A DNA stretch of 64,000 nt from Corbicula japonica (lineage: Eukaryota > Mollusca > Bivalvia > Venerida > Cyrenidae), in assembly GCA_038501625.1 (NCBI GenBank), contig JAZAYU010000012.1, forward strand, positions 9,734,001 to 9,798,000. The letters are read 5' to 3'. The notes beneath the pieces were generated by a model, which worked only from the letters and a program-made list of their open reading frames with translations, did not search any database and was not told where the DNA came from. Positions 11,000-24,400 of the stretch are shown here, in pieces. Positions within the stretch are counted from its first letter, which is position 1, and every line of letters begins with the position of its first letter. The position numbers were made by a program, and so were the translations under genes.

Positions 11000-13600
11000 T
11001 ATAGATTATTATAAACCAGTAATGAATTAAAAGGAATGTGCGATGTAGTGTAATTGTAGCATTATGACAGTCCTAAATAATAAAGTGTGTTGTCCCGACC
11101 CCATCCCCATCCCAATACAGGAAATGCTTTATCGTTAACGACATTGTCGACAGGTTAAGTACATTAAGTCATGCATGCAAGTCTTTTTAGCAACAATATA
11201 TGCTCATGCAAGATGATTCGTATTTTGAGATGATAAGAAATCTAATGAATCGATGAAATCGAGAATGATAGCTTTCTTGAAAGTTATTGTTTCGCTCTTC
11301 CTTCTATACCTTCGCTCTTTATTCTTACCATTAGTCCCGACACCATTTGAATAAAATAAAGATATCGATGATCAGTGTATATTTCGCTAATCAATATGTG
11401 TATAGTTGTCAATAACGACAAATATTCGAGTTATACAAATAACATCAAATTACATTCTAACAGCAATTAGAAATGCCAAAATATAGCCATTTGCGCTAGT
11501 TCCACAAATGCAACCATGTTTGCCGCGTGGAAAAGTACACTTTGAAATATCGAACTCTTTTATCCACGAAGCATCAGTATGCTAACAAAGCACTGCCTTT
11601 TCGCTTTTTGCTCCGAATTCCTGGGTCTATAAGTGTACATTTGCATCCAGCGTGCGCTTGCGTTTTAGTTCAATACTTTTGCTGGACAAAAGGGTTTTAA
11701 TCCTAATATTATGATTTTGACGTTGTAGAATTTTTTAACAAATTGAATCAATGTTTTGCAAAACCGTTTTAAAAATAATTTATAATTTATTTTAAACACT
11801 CTTAAACGAAGTTGATATTTGTACCTGTTCGGACGGAAAGGGGTTCGTTTGGGACAGTCGTTATATGATATTTTCCAACTTTCTGGCCGAAACCCATATG
11901 AAAATTAAATCTTACTGCACAGATAGGTGGTTCGAGCAAACCCACAAAACTCCCACTGGATCCGCTCCCGAATATATGTTTTGCTTAATCATTTGTTCGT
12001 TTCAATATTTCCTAACTTAAAAATAATATCAATAAAGACAAACATGCAACACGCAATAATAATGACTTACAAACACTTACTAAATAAGATGAACAGCGGT
12101 TCTTGTAATTTTACTTTGTTATCAAGATTTGAAATAAAGTGGTATAAGAAGCAAACAGTGGCATGCCTACTTAAATGTTTTAGTTTTATAAGTTTTTATT
12201 GGTTGTTAAACAACCAAGTATAATTTATATTATTAAAATTAAGTATTTACTGGTATTAAACTCGAACTAACAAGCCTCGTCTACTTTTGCTCGAATCCTT
12301 CTTAGCTCTGATTAGCTTTTTATATATTCTAAGCAAAAATGTTATTATGGAAGATTTCGGCTGACGATTGAAAATGCAAACCAAACGATATTTGATTTCT
12401 TAAAGACACTTGCTTTAATCAAATAAAGTCTGATTAAATATTCACAAGCGAACATAGTAAATGGGATAAAAAGAACGAAGTCTTGTTGCTTCCCAAGAAA
12501 GAAAAACATTTAATGCTTTGATAGCAAACCATTTTTTTACAAGGAAAGTAATCCGCATTTAAATTATTAACGGAGCATGTTTATGTTCGCATGTTAAGAA
12601 GGCTAATTTGTTGATCCTACTAGTGTTGAAACGAGTGGCACGCGCCGCAAATTCCTTGCGTAAACTCATTCATAACTTGTTTTACGTTGTTAACATGTCA
12701 AAAATTGACAGAACAGAAATTCCAAACACTTATCTTGGTTGTTATCAGAAAAATTGGTGAATGGTTTCCGAACCATACCTGTGAAATCCATTGATATCAA
12801 AGATTCGATGTGGGGTGCACCCTTCAAGAAAACTACTTTTCTGTTAATTTAGTTATTTGCTGTTATTCTGCAGACTTGCACAGCCGCTGTGTTGTTTTAT
12901 GCCGTTTCATTGTTAGCAGCATCTAAATAGGATTTCCAATAATGATTTCTCCCAGATTTTTAGTTCGGGAAAAGCTGGTCCCAGTTGCTATTTAAAACTT
13001 TTCTTCCGCCGGTTTACGTATAATGTTAATCACCATTTTATATTGTCATTATCATATCTACTTAAACAGATCGTTTGTTAGTTAAACTAATGAATTTAGA
13101 CTCGATTTATAAAGTACAAAACGAATCTACTGTTAAACACATTCATAGGCTGTTTTTATAAATGCAAATGACAAAACCAAAAGAAATATTCCATTACTTT
13201 TTAATTACCAAAAATTTGATATTATATGTCAAGCACTCATATATCTTATTAAAAAGGCAATATAAAAGGCCTTATCGATATTATAATGTTATTTTCTTTT
13301 CAAATCAGATTGTTTTAATTATTCTACCTCTCAATAAACTTAATACAATATCTCAAATTTAGCTCATATTTTCAACCTCAATTAGACGAACAAACAAACA
13401 AACAAAAACGAAATTACATGTCAGATTTTTGTGGTTGTAAAATACATCCATATGTTAAGAGAGTCAGAGATGTTTGATTGTTTCTTCAAAACAAAACAAA
13501 AAGTTTTGGCTATCTTTGCTGGTATGCAAACAATAACAAAAATATTAATGATAAATAATAATTGAAAAATTGAATTAAAAAAAAACAACATTATATAAAT
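11000..13600. other. Stretch left of the candidate second-gene exon, no exon confirmed
   Basis: If the gene starting at 13737 is real this is its first intron. A splice-flanked 62-bp block at 12779-12840 was noticed, but it carries an early stop in the phase needed to join that exon. Otherwise AT-rich and featureless. Confidence 0.4.
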
Positions 13601-13613
13601 AAAAACAACTTAC

Positions 13614-13737
13614 CGCAATCAGCGAATTTAAGTCCACTTTTGTCTCTCTTTTTTCTTCCTTTTCCACACTGGATTTCTTTCGAAGATATCACAATCACCA
13701 GGAGCGTCCATAACACTGTCATCCCAGTCACCTTCAT
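13614..13737 (-). CDS. Candidate first exon of a second secreted-protein gene
   Basis: The exon starts with ATG in good context (A at -3), encodes a 41-residue start MKVTGMTVLWTLLVIVISSK and then EIQCGKGRKKRDKSGLKF with ADC, and stops at a consensus GTAAGT donor in phase 1. The hydrophobic stretch is a convincing signal peptide; the basic GKGRKKRDK stretch could be a proprotein-convertase site. No phase-compatible second exon was recognised to the left, so the gene either has long introns or continues beyond the window. The family is unknown. Confidence 0.55.
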
Positions 13738-15290
13738 CTTTGTTTTAATATTATTTTCACTCTACCATGTTATTAAGAATTAATATTTATACGATATTTC
13801 ATCAACAATTTCATATGTTATCATATTTTATACTACACTCATTGTGAACATAACAAATAGTCATTATTATTTACAATTGAAATATTTATTCTTTTATAGA
13901 CTACATTTTTTTAAATTAAAATGTTATCAAAAAATATTAAAATAAAACACAATGCAAACAGTTGTATCATTTTTTCATAGCTGAAATACAGTAGACAACT
14001 ATCTTCTTATTCAATTTTGCATATTAGCAAACAAAATCTTGAAACTTATTTAAATGTCCAAATCTTTCAGCGTTAATGCCCCTAACCCTTAATAAAATCT
14101 GCACGTGGAGGTTGAAGATTTGACAGCCAGAGCTCGCTGTGTCAGTTCTAAGTACAACTCCACGTATATTCATTCGTCCATTAAAGTATTCTCAATCCAA
14201 ATTGCAAGGCAAATATTTACGTATTATAGTGGTATTGGACCCCACACATCGGAGTACCAGCTTTAAACGTCAACTCTTTATAACCCGCTGACAGCATTCA
14301 GATTTTCACCAGTTTTTCTTCTCCGTTCCTTTTCAATACAATCATTTTTACGCGCATTCATACAGTGGCCAGTTTGTGCATTGATAATGCAAGCGTTCAG
14401 CCAAATGTTGTTATGTTTTTATTTATTGAAAAACACCATTCACTTAGATTTAGTTCGCTTAAATCAATTGCTAAATATGATAGCAAATCCGTTTTAGCGG
14501 TAAATTACTTCAACGAGATATCTTTCAATTTATTTCATGGGCGATCTCACAAATTAATTGAAAACGCTTACACTTTAATCTGGATAGTCAGTGATTCATT
14601 AAAAACTGCCGGTCATCCTCCTTCTAAATTCTGTTTCATTGCAATATTATTTATTGTATTCAATTCATTGTAACAGAAATGATTAAAAATTGCATCATGT
14701 TTCCCCTCAATAAACAAATATTGCTTTTAACAATCTGGCGATTTAACAAGAAGAACAAGAAAGCTGGTTAATTTCGTTACCAATGATTTAAACAATAAAT
14801 TAGAAATTTTTGGCATGATGTATATTCAACCCGCTCTTCGCACCTAGCGTGGTGGTCAACGGTAGCGTAACACGTCTTTAATTGCCACTAGTAGTATATT
14901 GTAGCTGAAATAGACCACACACAGCGTTTACCTAAAGTTTAGTTGTAAAGTGAAAGGGGGAATAAGCGTATACGCTTTCAGTGGATGTACGGAGAATATT
15001 TCACGCATTTCATATTATCTATGAAATAGCGAACTTGTATGGATTCAAATAGCATTACCTACCTGTTATTTTAGATAATTTTAAGCCTAGGGAATATATT
15101 TGATTAATAGAAAGGTCTGTAAGAACTGCAAACTACATTGTTAAGCGTATCCGATATACTTTATGAGTCTACATTATTGATAAGAAAATCCTGTAACCTG
15201 CTGTCGAGGAATTTTATTGATGAAATCTGATGTATTTACTACAATAATTTGAATCTGATAAGGAAGGAAGACTGTTAATGTTGAAAATTT
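13738..15290. other. Intergenic stretch upstream of the candidate second gene
   Basis: Would hold the promoter of the gene starting at 13737. No clear TATA box or conserved block was seen. A 102-codon open frame at 14365-14673 has no recognisable family and starts in AT-rich DNA. Confidence 0.4.
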
Positions 15291-15305
15291 AGAAATGAGT
15301 GGAAA

Positions 15306-15330
15306 ACAACAACAACAACAACAACAACAA
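15306..15330 (+). repeat. (AAC)n microsatellite
   Basis: Eight AAC units, then ACCCC. Confidence 0.9.
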
Positions 15331-15457
15331 AACCCCTAATAAATTAGATTTTTTTAAATTTTTATTTTATTTACTGAAAATTTTGACTTTGATTTTATTT
15401 ATAATGTTTTATATACTTCTAAAACATTTATTACTGCTGCTTCTTTTTGTAACGCTT

Positions 15458-15459
<2 letters not shown>

Positions 15460-15489
<30 letters not shown>
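15460..15489. repeat. (AT)n microsatellite
   Basis: Fifteen AT units in a row. Confidence 0.95.
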
Positions 15490-15492
<3 letters not shown>

Positions 15493-15509
15493 ACACTTTC
15501 ATTTTAATC

Positions 15510-15956
15510 ATCCTCATTATTAATTTCATTATCAACACTTACACACAACCAATACCAAAATCGACATTATCATCAACATTATCATGAGCAGAATTGCCAT
15601 CATAACAAACTCATCAACACCACCACCAATTTAAAGACACCACAATTACACCATCATCACCACCATCACCATCCTCACAACCACCACCGCAACCACCACC
15701 ATCGCCACCACCACCATCGCCGCCACCACCACCGTCATCATCATTATTATCAACAGCAACAAAACTATCATTAACATCATAACCATTAATATTATTATCA
15801 TCATCATCATCATCGCAACAAAGTTTATCACTATCGCGAATCACCACCACAACCACCACCGACATCGTCATTACATCATATCATCCCAAAAACTACCACC
15901 ACAATCGCCATCCTCCTCCTCCTCTTTAATCATCATAATCATCATCATCATCGTCG

Positions 15957-15989
<33 letters not shown>

Positions 15990-16000
15990 CTACTACTTAA
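15510..16000. repeat. Long CAT/CAC trinucleotide-rich region
   Basis: Irregular mixtures of CAT, CAC, CAA, TCC and TAT triplets for about 490 bp, ending in a pure CAT run (15954-15986). Open frames on the minus strand (Asp/Val/Gly or Met/Val runs) are artefacts of the triplet repeat. Confidence 0.9.
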
Positions 16001-18540
16001 ACCTACATTAATTAATATGCAATCGTTAGTTTTATATTGTAATTGTTTTATCGCGCGCTTTTTTGTATCGCCTTAATCGGTCTTCTTTCTTCTCCTTTTA
16101 AATCTGTTCATCAGCTTCCGTCCCTTTTTATCGCAACAATTCGTTCCTCAAACAATATCTTGTGTTTTCTTAATGCTCTGGCTTTTTCTCTCTCTAAAAA
16201 GTTGGAGAAAGAAAAGACTTCCCACGAAGCGATGTTTCACAGGTGGTTAGAACGTGAATACAAGTTCACTGCGATCGGAGCACATTTTTGAAAATAAATA
16301 ACCATGATTATTTATCCATATGTTACAAAAGAAAGGTAGCGTCAATAAACAATATAAACTTCACAGATTATCAAGCATAAAAAATCAAATACAGGGGATC
16401 AGGAATGTAAATGTTGATGATAGAAAAAACGAAACGTGAACCTGTAATCACTAAAGTTGAAATCTCCCAGCATTTTTATTTCACATAATGCTCCTTGTGC
16501 ATTTTTGTAATAAGCGAACACGTGCCATTTAACAAAGAAAAACAAAAAAAAAACATATTTAATAATTTATTCTTATCAATGCATTTAATATGTTAGTCAT
16601 TCATCTTTGTTCACTTGAAACTTACTAGTTTTTTTTCTTTATAAAAAGTTAAATATGTTTATCAGAAATAGCCTCAACAAGAAGACAAAGTCTTATCACA
16701 TAAAAGTAAAGAAGAAATGCAAGCACGTGTGCATAATGCAATTCTTTAAAAAATACACCAAAATCAATTGACAAAAATGAAAACCCGAGTGGAACGGTCA
16801 TTGGCAAAATTAAGCTGCTTTTCAACCTTACCCTTTCCCCTGTTTGTTCTCATATGAATAAAAACAAGTACAGCGTCTTTGGTGCAAGAACTCCGTAATT
16901 TCGGTGTTCCGTTAGCAACGGCGACTTCGTGCTGTGCACACAGTCGTAATTAATGTCTTCATTTGCAGAATACATTTTCTTCCTTGACGTATATATGGTA
17001 TTGTGTAAATTCGTGTACATTTATGAACCTTAAAAACAATTAAATCACCATTTAATGACAATTGTCGTTGCTTGTTTTTTTGAAGTTTTGTTATCTAGAA
17101 ATGTGTAGTGTAACTCTTTCTTATGTGTTATTATATAATATTAACTTGTTTTAATTCTACCAATATTGACTCTAATCTATCTTTTTGCTTTTGAATGCAA
17201 TTGCAATAAAATAAGCATGCTTGCACGAAAGTGTGTATTTCTAGACTTTTCAAGATTTGATTTGCCATGAAGAAGTCAAATGTGCATTTTTTTAATATTT
17301 CATATTGAGAAAATCATTCAATATATTTATTTATTTTAAAATTTATCTTTCAAAACATTGAGATGCAATCTGCAATTTTAAATATTTAATAGTTTTGGGT
17401 AAAATTCTTCAATATTTTTATTTTAAAATTTTTCTGTCATAACCATGCGATGCAATAAGCAATCGTTAATACTTAATAATTTTAGATAACAAATTTTCAA
17501 TAGATTTAAAATTCTTCACTTTGAAATTAAGCTTTCATCACCGTTTTGACCTTAGTGTCATCAACTGTCCTAATAATTCACTTATATAATGATTTTAATT
17601 TCATATTTTGCTTTTCTTTTAACAAAAATATTAATCAATGATACGGATTTAAATTGAAAGTTCATAGAAAGACGCCCATTCTGATGTCTTGAGTATCATT
17701 CTTGAAAGTGAATATTGAAATGTTTCAATTACTGAAACCACAAGAATCATTCAGACTTTGGATAAACTGGCATTAAATCTATTCGAAACATACAAGCATA
17801 TCTTAATAGCCTAGAGGTTTATCACTTGTTGGACGCCTGATACTAATTTTATAGGCAATAAAACCTTTCAAAACTGTGAACTGCGTTCAATAAATTCTCT
17901 CTAATCAAAATATAGGATTGCTTCTCTTAATTATGAAAGGTTATCCTTCCTAAAATATTTTTTGTTAGATATAAACCCCGCAAACCTATGTGAACTGTGG
18001 AAAGCTTTAAATCATAACAGTTAAATTGAAATTTTCCAATTCAACGTAATTTACTTTTTATTCTTTCAATTATCAAAGCAGAATTTTATGGTCCATGCTA
18101 ATAAAAACGGCGCTTACTGAGGGCTTCTAAAACGAAAACAGCAATATTGCTTCGGCAATCAACTTGTGGGGCCAAGTAATAAAGTATGATTTCAATGTAA
18201 ATCATAGTCATAATGGGGTAAGGTGATAGGTATTTTTTCTTAATTGACTAAGCGCCGTTAAACAAGTAATTGCAGTGGTTCTATGCAAAACCCAAGGTAA
18301 TGTAATGATAAGCAGTAGAGAATATAGAATCTTGATTAAATGCTAGCTTTTAAAATGGGAACGAAACATACAGAAAACGCGGACTTCCGTGGACCTATAA
18401 AAATATAAAGGAGAATTCTCCTGTTATATAAAGTAGTAGAAATATGTATCTTATGTCATTTTGAGAAGTAACACAAGAAATATACATTACTTATAAGTAA
18501 ACATGCTTCTCGAGGGAAAAATGACGATATTGATTATAAT
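16001..18540. other. AT-rich intergenic stretch, mostly nothing
   Basis: A partial family B-like fragment (GAGTGGAACGGTCATTGGCA) lies near 16785-16840. An 82-codon open frame at 16043-16291 has a hydrophobic start but no splice or family support. Nothing else was recognised. Confidence 0.4.
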
Positions 18541-18549
18541 AATTATAAC

Positions 18550-18574
18550 GATGATGATGATGATCATGATGATG

Positions 18575-18648
<74 letters not shown>
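18550..18648. repeat. (GAT)n then (CTA)n microsatellite
   Basis: About eight GAT/CAT-type units followed by about 25 CTA units without interruption. Confidence 0.95.
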
Positions 18649-18649
<1 letters not shown>

Positions 18650-18660
18650 AATCCATCTTC

Positions 18661-18870
18661 ATGATCTTTTTTCTTATTCTTTCTTTTTCTTCTTTTTCCT
18701 TCTTCGGTTTCTTCTTCTTCGCCTTCTTCTTATTTTATTTTGTCTTATTCTTCTATACTTTTCTTCTTCTTTTTTTCCTTCTTGTTCTTTCTCTTCTTTT
18801 AATCTTTTTGCTTCTTCTTCTTTTTTTTCTTTCTTCATCTTCTTCTTCGCCTTCTCTTCTTCTTTTTTAC
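18661..18870. repeat. TTC/CTT-rich pyrimidine tract
   Basis: About 210 bp almost purely T and C on the plus strand. The Phe/Leu/Ser open frame it gives is low complexity and not called as a gene. Such tracts can form triplex DNA. Confidence 0.85.
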
Positions 18871-19621
18871 TGTTATAGCCTGAACACTGTAACGGATAAC
18901 GAATTTCAACAAGTGAGTCTATATCTAAGGTCAGTCATTAACAAAACAAATAATACATGTATTAAACTATAACAAACATTTGTATAAAGTTCTCCATTTA
19001 GGAGTTAGATTTATTGAAATTATGATTTTAAAGTCATTTCAGTTAGTTGGTTCACAGAACCACAAAAAGTCGACGATGAAGGTTTGTCGACATTCCCGGT
19101 CACATCATGTTTGAACCACTTGACTTTTTTTCATGACAGATGCCCCGTCGCAAACACCAAATTAAATTAAAAGGCTTTGGTTTCCCGATTCACAACGATA
19201 CCTCAAAAACTAACCGTTCGCAGAATTTCAATATCATCCCTTTATCAGCGTTTTCACGGCTAATAGACCTAGAGTTTAACGTTATCGAACGGTTATGTAA
19301 AATAAGGCTTGAACTCAAGTAAGATTGGGCAAAAGAGGGTATTTTGATGTTTGCTTTTATTAATGTTGTAAAATAAACCTGGTTTGTCCCGTTGGAGCAG
19401 AAATACTTTCATCTTCTTTATTTTACACCACTTGTTTATCTTCTGTACCGACTGATTCGGTAAAATGGAAGAGCCGTATTCAGGTCGAATAAATTAAAGA
19501 GCCGTATTCAGAAAAAGTAATTTTCCGAAGCGAATAGAGAAATAAGTCTATGCTAATGGTATGACCAGATTGTGGACATGATAAAAATAAAAAGCAGAGA
19601 ACAACATGTGGAGAAACTTTC

Positions 19622-19895
19622 CAATGACAGTGGCAAACACACATTGGTTCAATGTAATTGCTAATGATTTGACACTTGATCGTTAGGTGCAACATCTACA
19701 CTGGACCAGTATGTGTAAGTTTGTAACATGCCAAACACCCGACATCTTGTGACGAAATCTCATTTGCAATCACAGTGGCAAACACGCATAGGTCAAATGT
19801 AATTGCTACTGCGGGTTTTGAGACCAAATCATTAGTTGCAACATCTACACACTTTACACGCCAGTGAAACGTGCCAAAACACCTGACGGCATTAC
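19622..19895. repeat. Tandem duplication, ~150-bp unit
   Basis: CAGTGGCAAACAC, CAAATGTAATTGCTA, GCAACATCTACAC and GTGCCAAA/CATGCCAAACACC occur twice in the same order (from 19628 and from 19779). The copies are moderately diverged. Confidence 0.7.
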
Positions 19896-20034
19896 GATGT
19901 AGTTATTAAAAATGTCATGCGAAGCAGCGAAGTAGCATTTAATAAACTCTAAAAAGCAAAAGAGCATCAATAGATAGAGAATTAAAGTACTGATAATCGG
20001 AAATAAATAATCAAAGCACTGAGAGTACTAATAT

Positions 20035-20250
20035 TGCACAATGTATTGCTGTATACTGTAAAATATTTTATTTCGCTTGGGTTTAATTTTCGCGTATTTC
20101 GCGCCGCAGCAAGAGCGCGAAATTCAACCTTAGCAAAATTAAACCATTTAACAGTGTTTCTTCACAGGAAAATACAGTTGCGCGGATTTATGCCACCGCG
20201 AATTTGCAATTTTTTATTTAGTAAACGTTTCTGTTATAAAAGCGTACATG
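20035..20250. repeat. CG-containing palindrome-like block, probably a MITE
   Basis: TTTTCGCGTATTTCGCGCCG and AGAGCGCGAAATTC, followed by TGCGCGGATTTATGCCACCG, form CG-rich inverted words inside AT-rich DNA. The 90-codon open frame across it is therefore not called as a gene. Confidence 0.4.
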
Positions 20251-20993
20251 TATTAAAACCCGAATGTACAGTTTTCAAAGCGAAGGTTGTTCAACTAAAG
20301 AGGTAAGCATTGCTTCAGATAGCAAAAAAGAATGTCATCAAACTTACGGAGCTGTATTAAACATTCTGTCGGTATTCTATCATTTTGATTTTTGTCTGTA
20401 TATTTAAAAATAACTTTGTTTAGTTTAAGCATACATTAACATAAAACACGAATGTACTACCATGTTGCATTAACATAAATAAAACTAAGTTATATTACAA
20501 TTTATATTACAATTTCTTACAATTTGTTTTTTTTCTCTGGTCTACGGCAACACAAACGGAAAACGAGAATCAATTTGCGGGTTCTGATGTTTGCGTTATT
20601 TGTTTCTATACCGGTCGCACCCTTTACTAATTATACGGGTTTTATCGCGTGTGCGACCAGAGATATTTCATTTTTGAGACGAGACTTTAATCAAATAGTG
20701 AATGTTTTTTGAATAGATATAATCAAATCTATAGATAAAGGCTTATGAAAAATATAAACAATATGTTTACAAATTTTAATGTATCGTCTTTAAAAATATT
20801 TTTTCTTTATTAGACAATCATCTATTAGAAAACAGTATACATGTGAAAGTTTCGATTCAGCGTGAATATACCGAATTTCAAATTTAATAGTTTTCCGTCA
20901 TGTTTATCGCCATTACGCGTGGCTCACCGAAATAGCTTTATAAGAAAGACAAATAAGAATAAACATTATAATAGTTTTTCCCGTTTTATCTCC

Positions 20994-21082
20994 CTTGCAA
21001 CTTAATTCGTTATCTACTTCTTGTATATAAAATCGACCATTGCAACTTAATTCGTTATCAACATGTATATAAAATCGACCCG
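20994..21082. repeat. Tandem duplication, ~45-bp unit, in the 3' flank of the SRCR/ZP gene
   Basis: TTGCAACTTAATTCGTTATC and TGTATATAAAATCGACC occur twice, 150-260 bp beyond the stop codon, so they probably lie in the 3' UTR. Confidence 0.75.
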
Positions 21083-21255
21083 AAACGAGTGTACATATTC
21101 TTATTTTAATGTGTGTAAATAAATGGATATATTTCAACTTAAAAATATATGATCGAAAATTTGCCAAAGTAAGTTCCTGTTATTTAGCATTGTCAACTAA
21201 AATTGTGCAGTGCATTTTCAACATTTTCACAAACGACACAGAATAAAAACATATT

Positions 21256-21478
21256 CTAAGGCTTGTTTTCATATTCAGACATTTTCGGAACGCTTCGTTT
21301 TACGACTGGATTACATGTCTGCAGACACTGCCTGGAGTAATCCGCAGACTGGCAGAAAATGGCGTCGCAGTAAACGTTTATGCCCTCGTGGTTGCTAGTA
21401 TACTCAAAGTCTTGGAACAAAAATCTCGTCTCGTGGGATGACTGCGAGATTATGTGGGTATTGACGTCAGTTTCGCAT
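21256..21478 (-). CDS. SRCR/ZP gene exon 20: end of ZP-C and stop codon
   Basis: Encodes [29 protein letters not shown] and RQCLQTC, the last ZP-C cysteines. The tail after the final Cys is 18 residues with a Val-Val-Lys-Arg dibasic site and then TAG. No hydrophobic membrane or GPI segment follows, so the product is predicted to be secreted. Acceptor TTTCAG in phase 2. Confidence 0.85.
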
Positions 21479-24400
21479 CTGAAATACATTTGATTAATTA
21501 ATATATAAAAGATTCAAATCATCAAAATGTTTTGCGCTGGCCGTATCAACGGATAAAAATTTAAAGAACTTCAAAAGCTACCGCATATAACAAATATCAA
21601 AATATTGCGGCTTTTTTGTTTGATTGAGCCTGTTCATGGGCTGGTACCTTTGATACAAATCGGTAGAAATTCAAGGGGATTGGATACTATTATCGGCAAA
21701 TTAACAAGGCAAGAACTACATTCCAAGGACGTTGGAACAATACCTTATTACAAAAGGGGAATAATTCATGACACAAATGACCATATTCATAACACATAAT
21801 AAGAATATTGCTAAACGATTTTCGATTGTCTGAGAATATTAATAATTCGTATCATAGCAAACGTCACGAAGAAAATATTACCAGATTTTACCCAGTTAAA
21901 AAGGTATTCATGCCATTTTTTTACAACTCTTCACTGCTTAATTAAAGCAGCAATGCGATTAAAATCGAGTATCAAACATAATAGGCATACCCATTTCTTA
22001 TCAAGTAATATTTCATCTGATCAGATGACGATTGACTAGGCTTTGTGTAGCATGTGTGGACTCGCATTTTTATCGTCCAATCAGATGTTGTAGTAAAAAC
22101 CTTGACGTAAACTTCCGTTCCTACAGGTACTTGTAAAGGGTATCCGAGTATTTGGTTATTGAAGTTTGGATCACGGTAAAACGTCATGTTCACCGCGTAA
22201 TGGCTCGCTCCTGTCACAAGATTTGAGTTGATGTTGCTCGAGTCGTGATGTATATGACCTGGAAGCAATGTTACGAAATGTACATGTAACTATCTCTACA
22301 TTCTATTTGGTAAAATAGAGTCTGATTATTATACAGAACATGGCCCAAGATCATAAAACTAAGTTTTGAGATCAGTATCAATTCTCAAGGATCTGATTGG
22401 CTGAAATGGCGACTGGTCGCCATTTCAGCCAATCAGATGCTTGAGATTTGAGACTGATCTCCAGCTTTAGTTTTATGATCTTGGGCACAGTTATCGTAGT
22501 AAATAATAGTTAAATTTGCATGAAAATGGTGTTTTCAATCTAAAATTATAAATATAATTGCAGGAAAATGACTTGTTTTTAACGTCAGTTTAGATATTTC
22601 TTTAGTCACGTTAGTATTATATTAAATATTTTCAGTTGTTTCTCATCAATGGTGAGTTTGTTTAGTCATGATAAGACTGCAACGTGGTTCAGTGATGTCC
22701 AGCTATAAAGATTGTCTAGAATATCGATCGTGAAGTAAACTAATTAAACTGAATACCTGCAGATGTTTCATTTCGCTGAACGTCACATTCTACACCTACG
22801 GTCCAGTTGTAGTATCTGATGATAAACGGACGGTAAGGATCGTGCTCAGCATATACCAGCTGATTGGAATACACAACCGCGTTGTTACGTATCTGTCAGT
22901 AAAGATATCAAGATGAAAATGGTACTTGGAAATCCACCGAGCACGACAAATATGAAAATAATATTGCAGGCTCGACGTGATTGAGCCTGTTCATGGACTG
23001 TAATGGAAGTGCACATTACTGTCCACGCCGCCTAGCCCCGGTTTAAGCGCTACTCAATATTTACACCAATTATAGTACAATTTTGATCCATCCCAAACGA
23101 TCGAATGCATATGACGATGAACATGGAATCTTCAATGCAGTATTTTCAGATTAATACCATTCCATGTTCAGCGGCGTATTGAATAAGAACTTATTAACGT
23201 TATAATCAGGTTATTTTGTCTGAAAAATCAGATCCTAAAAACACAAAGGACATAAAAAAGATGGATCTTATTTAAACAAGCATAAGTCATGTTTTTTTTA
23301 CCATTCTCAAATAATGGATAGAATTTGAAACGGTTTAACACCAAAATGGCATATATTTCACTGCCACTGATCGTTCACGGCGGTACCCTACCCTAGTTAA
23401 ATTTGTTTTGTCGGTTTCTTCCCTATAAAGCCTTTTTATTACTTCTGTCATTTTATTTCTGAATAATTTTAAGCTTTGTTTCATTTGCTTTCCATCTGGT
23501 TTAAGTTAAAATTTTAATTTTTATGCGGCTTATCAGGGTTAGGCGGCTTGGAAAATAATTTGCATTTCTGATACTGTCGTCGATCAGCTCAATCAAGCAA
23601 AACCTGCAATATTTGATATAATTCATGGCTTTCAAATTTCCCTCATTTCATCTATTTGAACAGTTAGCAATTACCGATAATTTGCTTAATTAGCTACCAT
23701 TTGCAACGAATATAGACCTAAAAAGATGCTAAATAAGTAAACCTAAATTCTAAAGAATCGAATGTTTTAATAATTTATTACATTTCATTGCCAGTAAAAG
23801 TGAGAAAAAAACATGTTACTGTTTGTGATGTGAGGCATTCCCTGAGGCCCTGCTGGAATGTCAAGATATTCCATGACTCCACACCATTGCACGTGTTTTC
23901 ACCAAGGTAAATATCAGAGGCCTTTGAGCCAGGATATATGTGTCTCAACAGGTTCATGTCGATCCTGATATTCCAGCCATTCTCATTGCAATTAACATTG
24001 ATCGTATCTGTAAGTCTAGGACCTAAAGATAGATGATAATTATGTTCAATTTAGGTCTGTATTTTATCAAACAAACTGTTAGCAGCTTGCGTATCGTTTT
24101 TAGTTCTTTCTACATTACAAATCTATATTTCTATAATTCAAATAAATCGATCATGATATTAAAAAGTCGACCTAATGTATGATGAAAAATCAACGAATTG
24201 AAGCATAGTTGTAAGTGTTATATTACTTAATCTGTTACTGCGCTCAATGTTGTTCTTTTCTTAAGAACATGACAATTAAGAGGAAAAGTTTAAGATATGA
24301 AAAAACAATTGATTGCAGTTTTAATTTTCAATCAGTAATAAACATTTTAAAACCATTTACCCGAGGAAGTTGTTGGTCGTTCATGCTCTGTTGTCATATC

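Noticed and set aside
12779..12840. A 62-bp block with a good acceptor and a CACAG/GTATGG donor on the minus strand, a possible second exon for the gene starting at 13737
   Set aside because: In the phase needed to join the candidate first exon it has a stop codon near its start; other phases are open but cannot join.
15614..15871. Asp/Val/Gly-rich open frames on the minus strand
   Set aside because: Produced by the CAT/CAC trinucleotide region.
18661..18972. A 103-codon Phe/Leu/Ser-rich open frame
   Set aside because: Encoded by a TTC/CTT pyrimidine tract; low complexity and no splice support.
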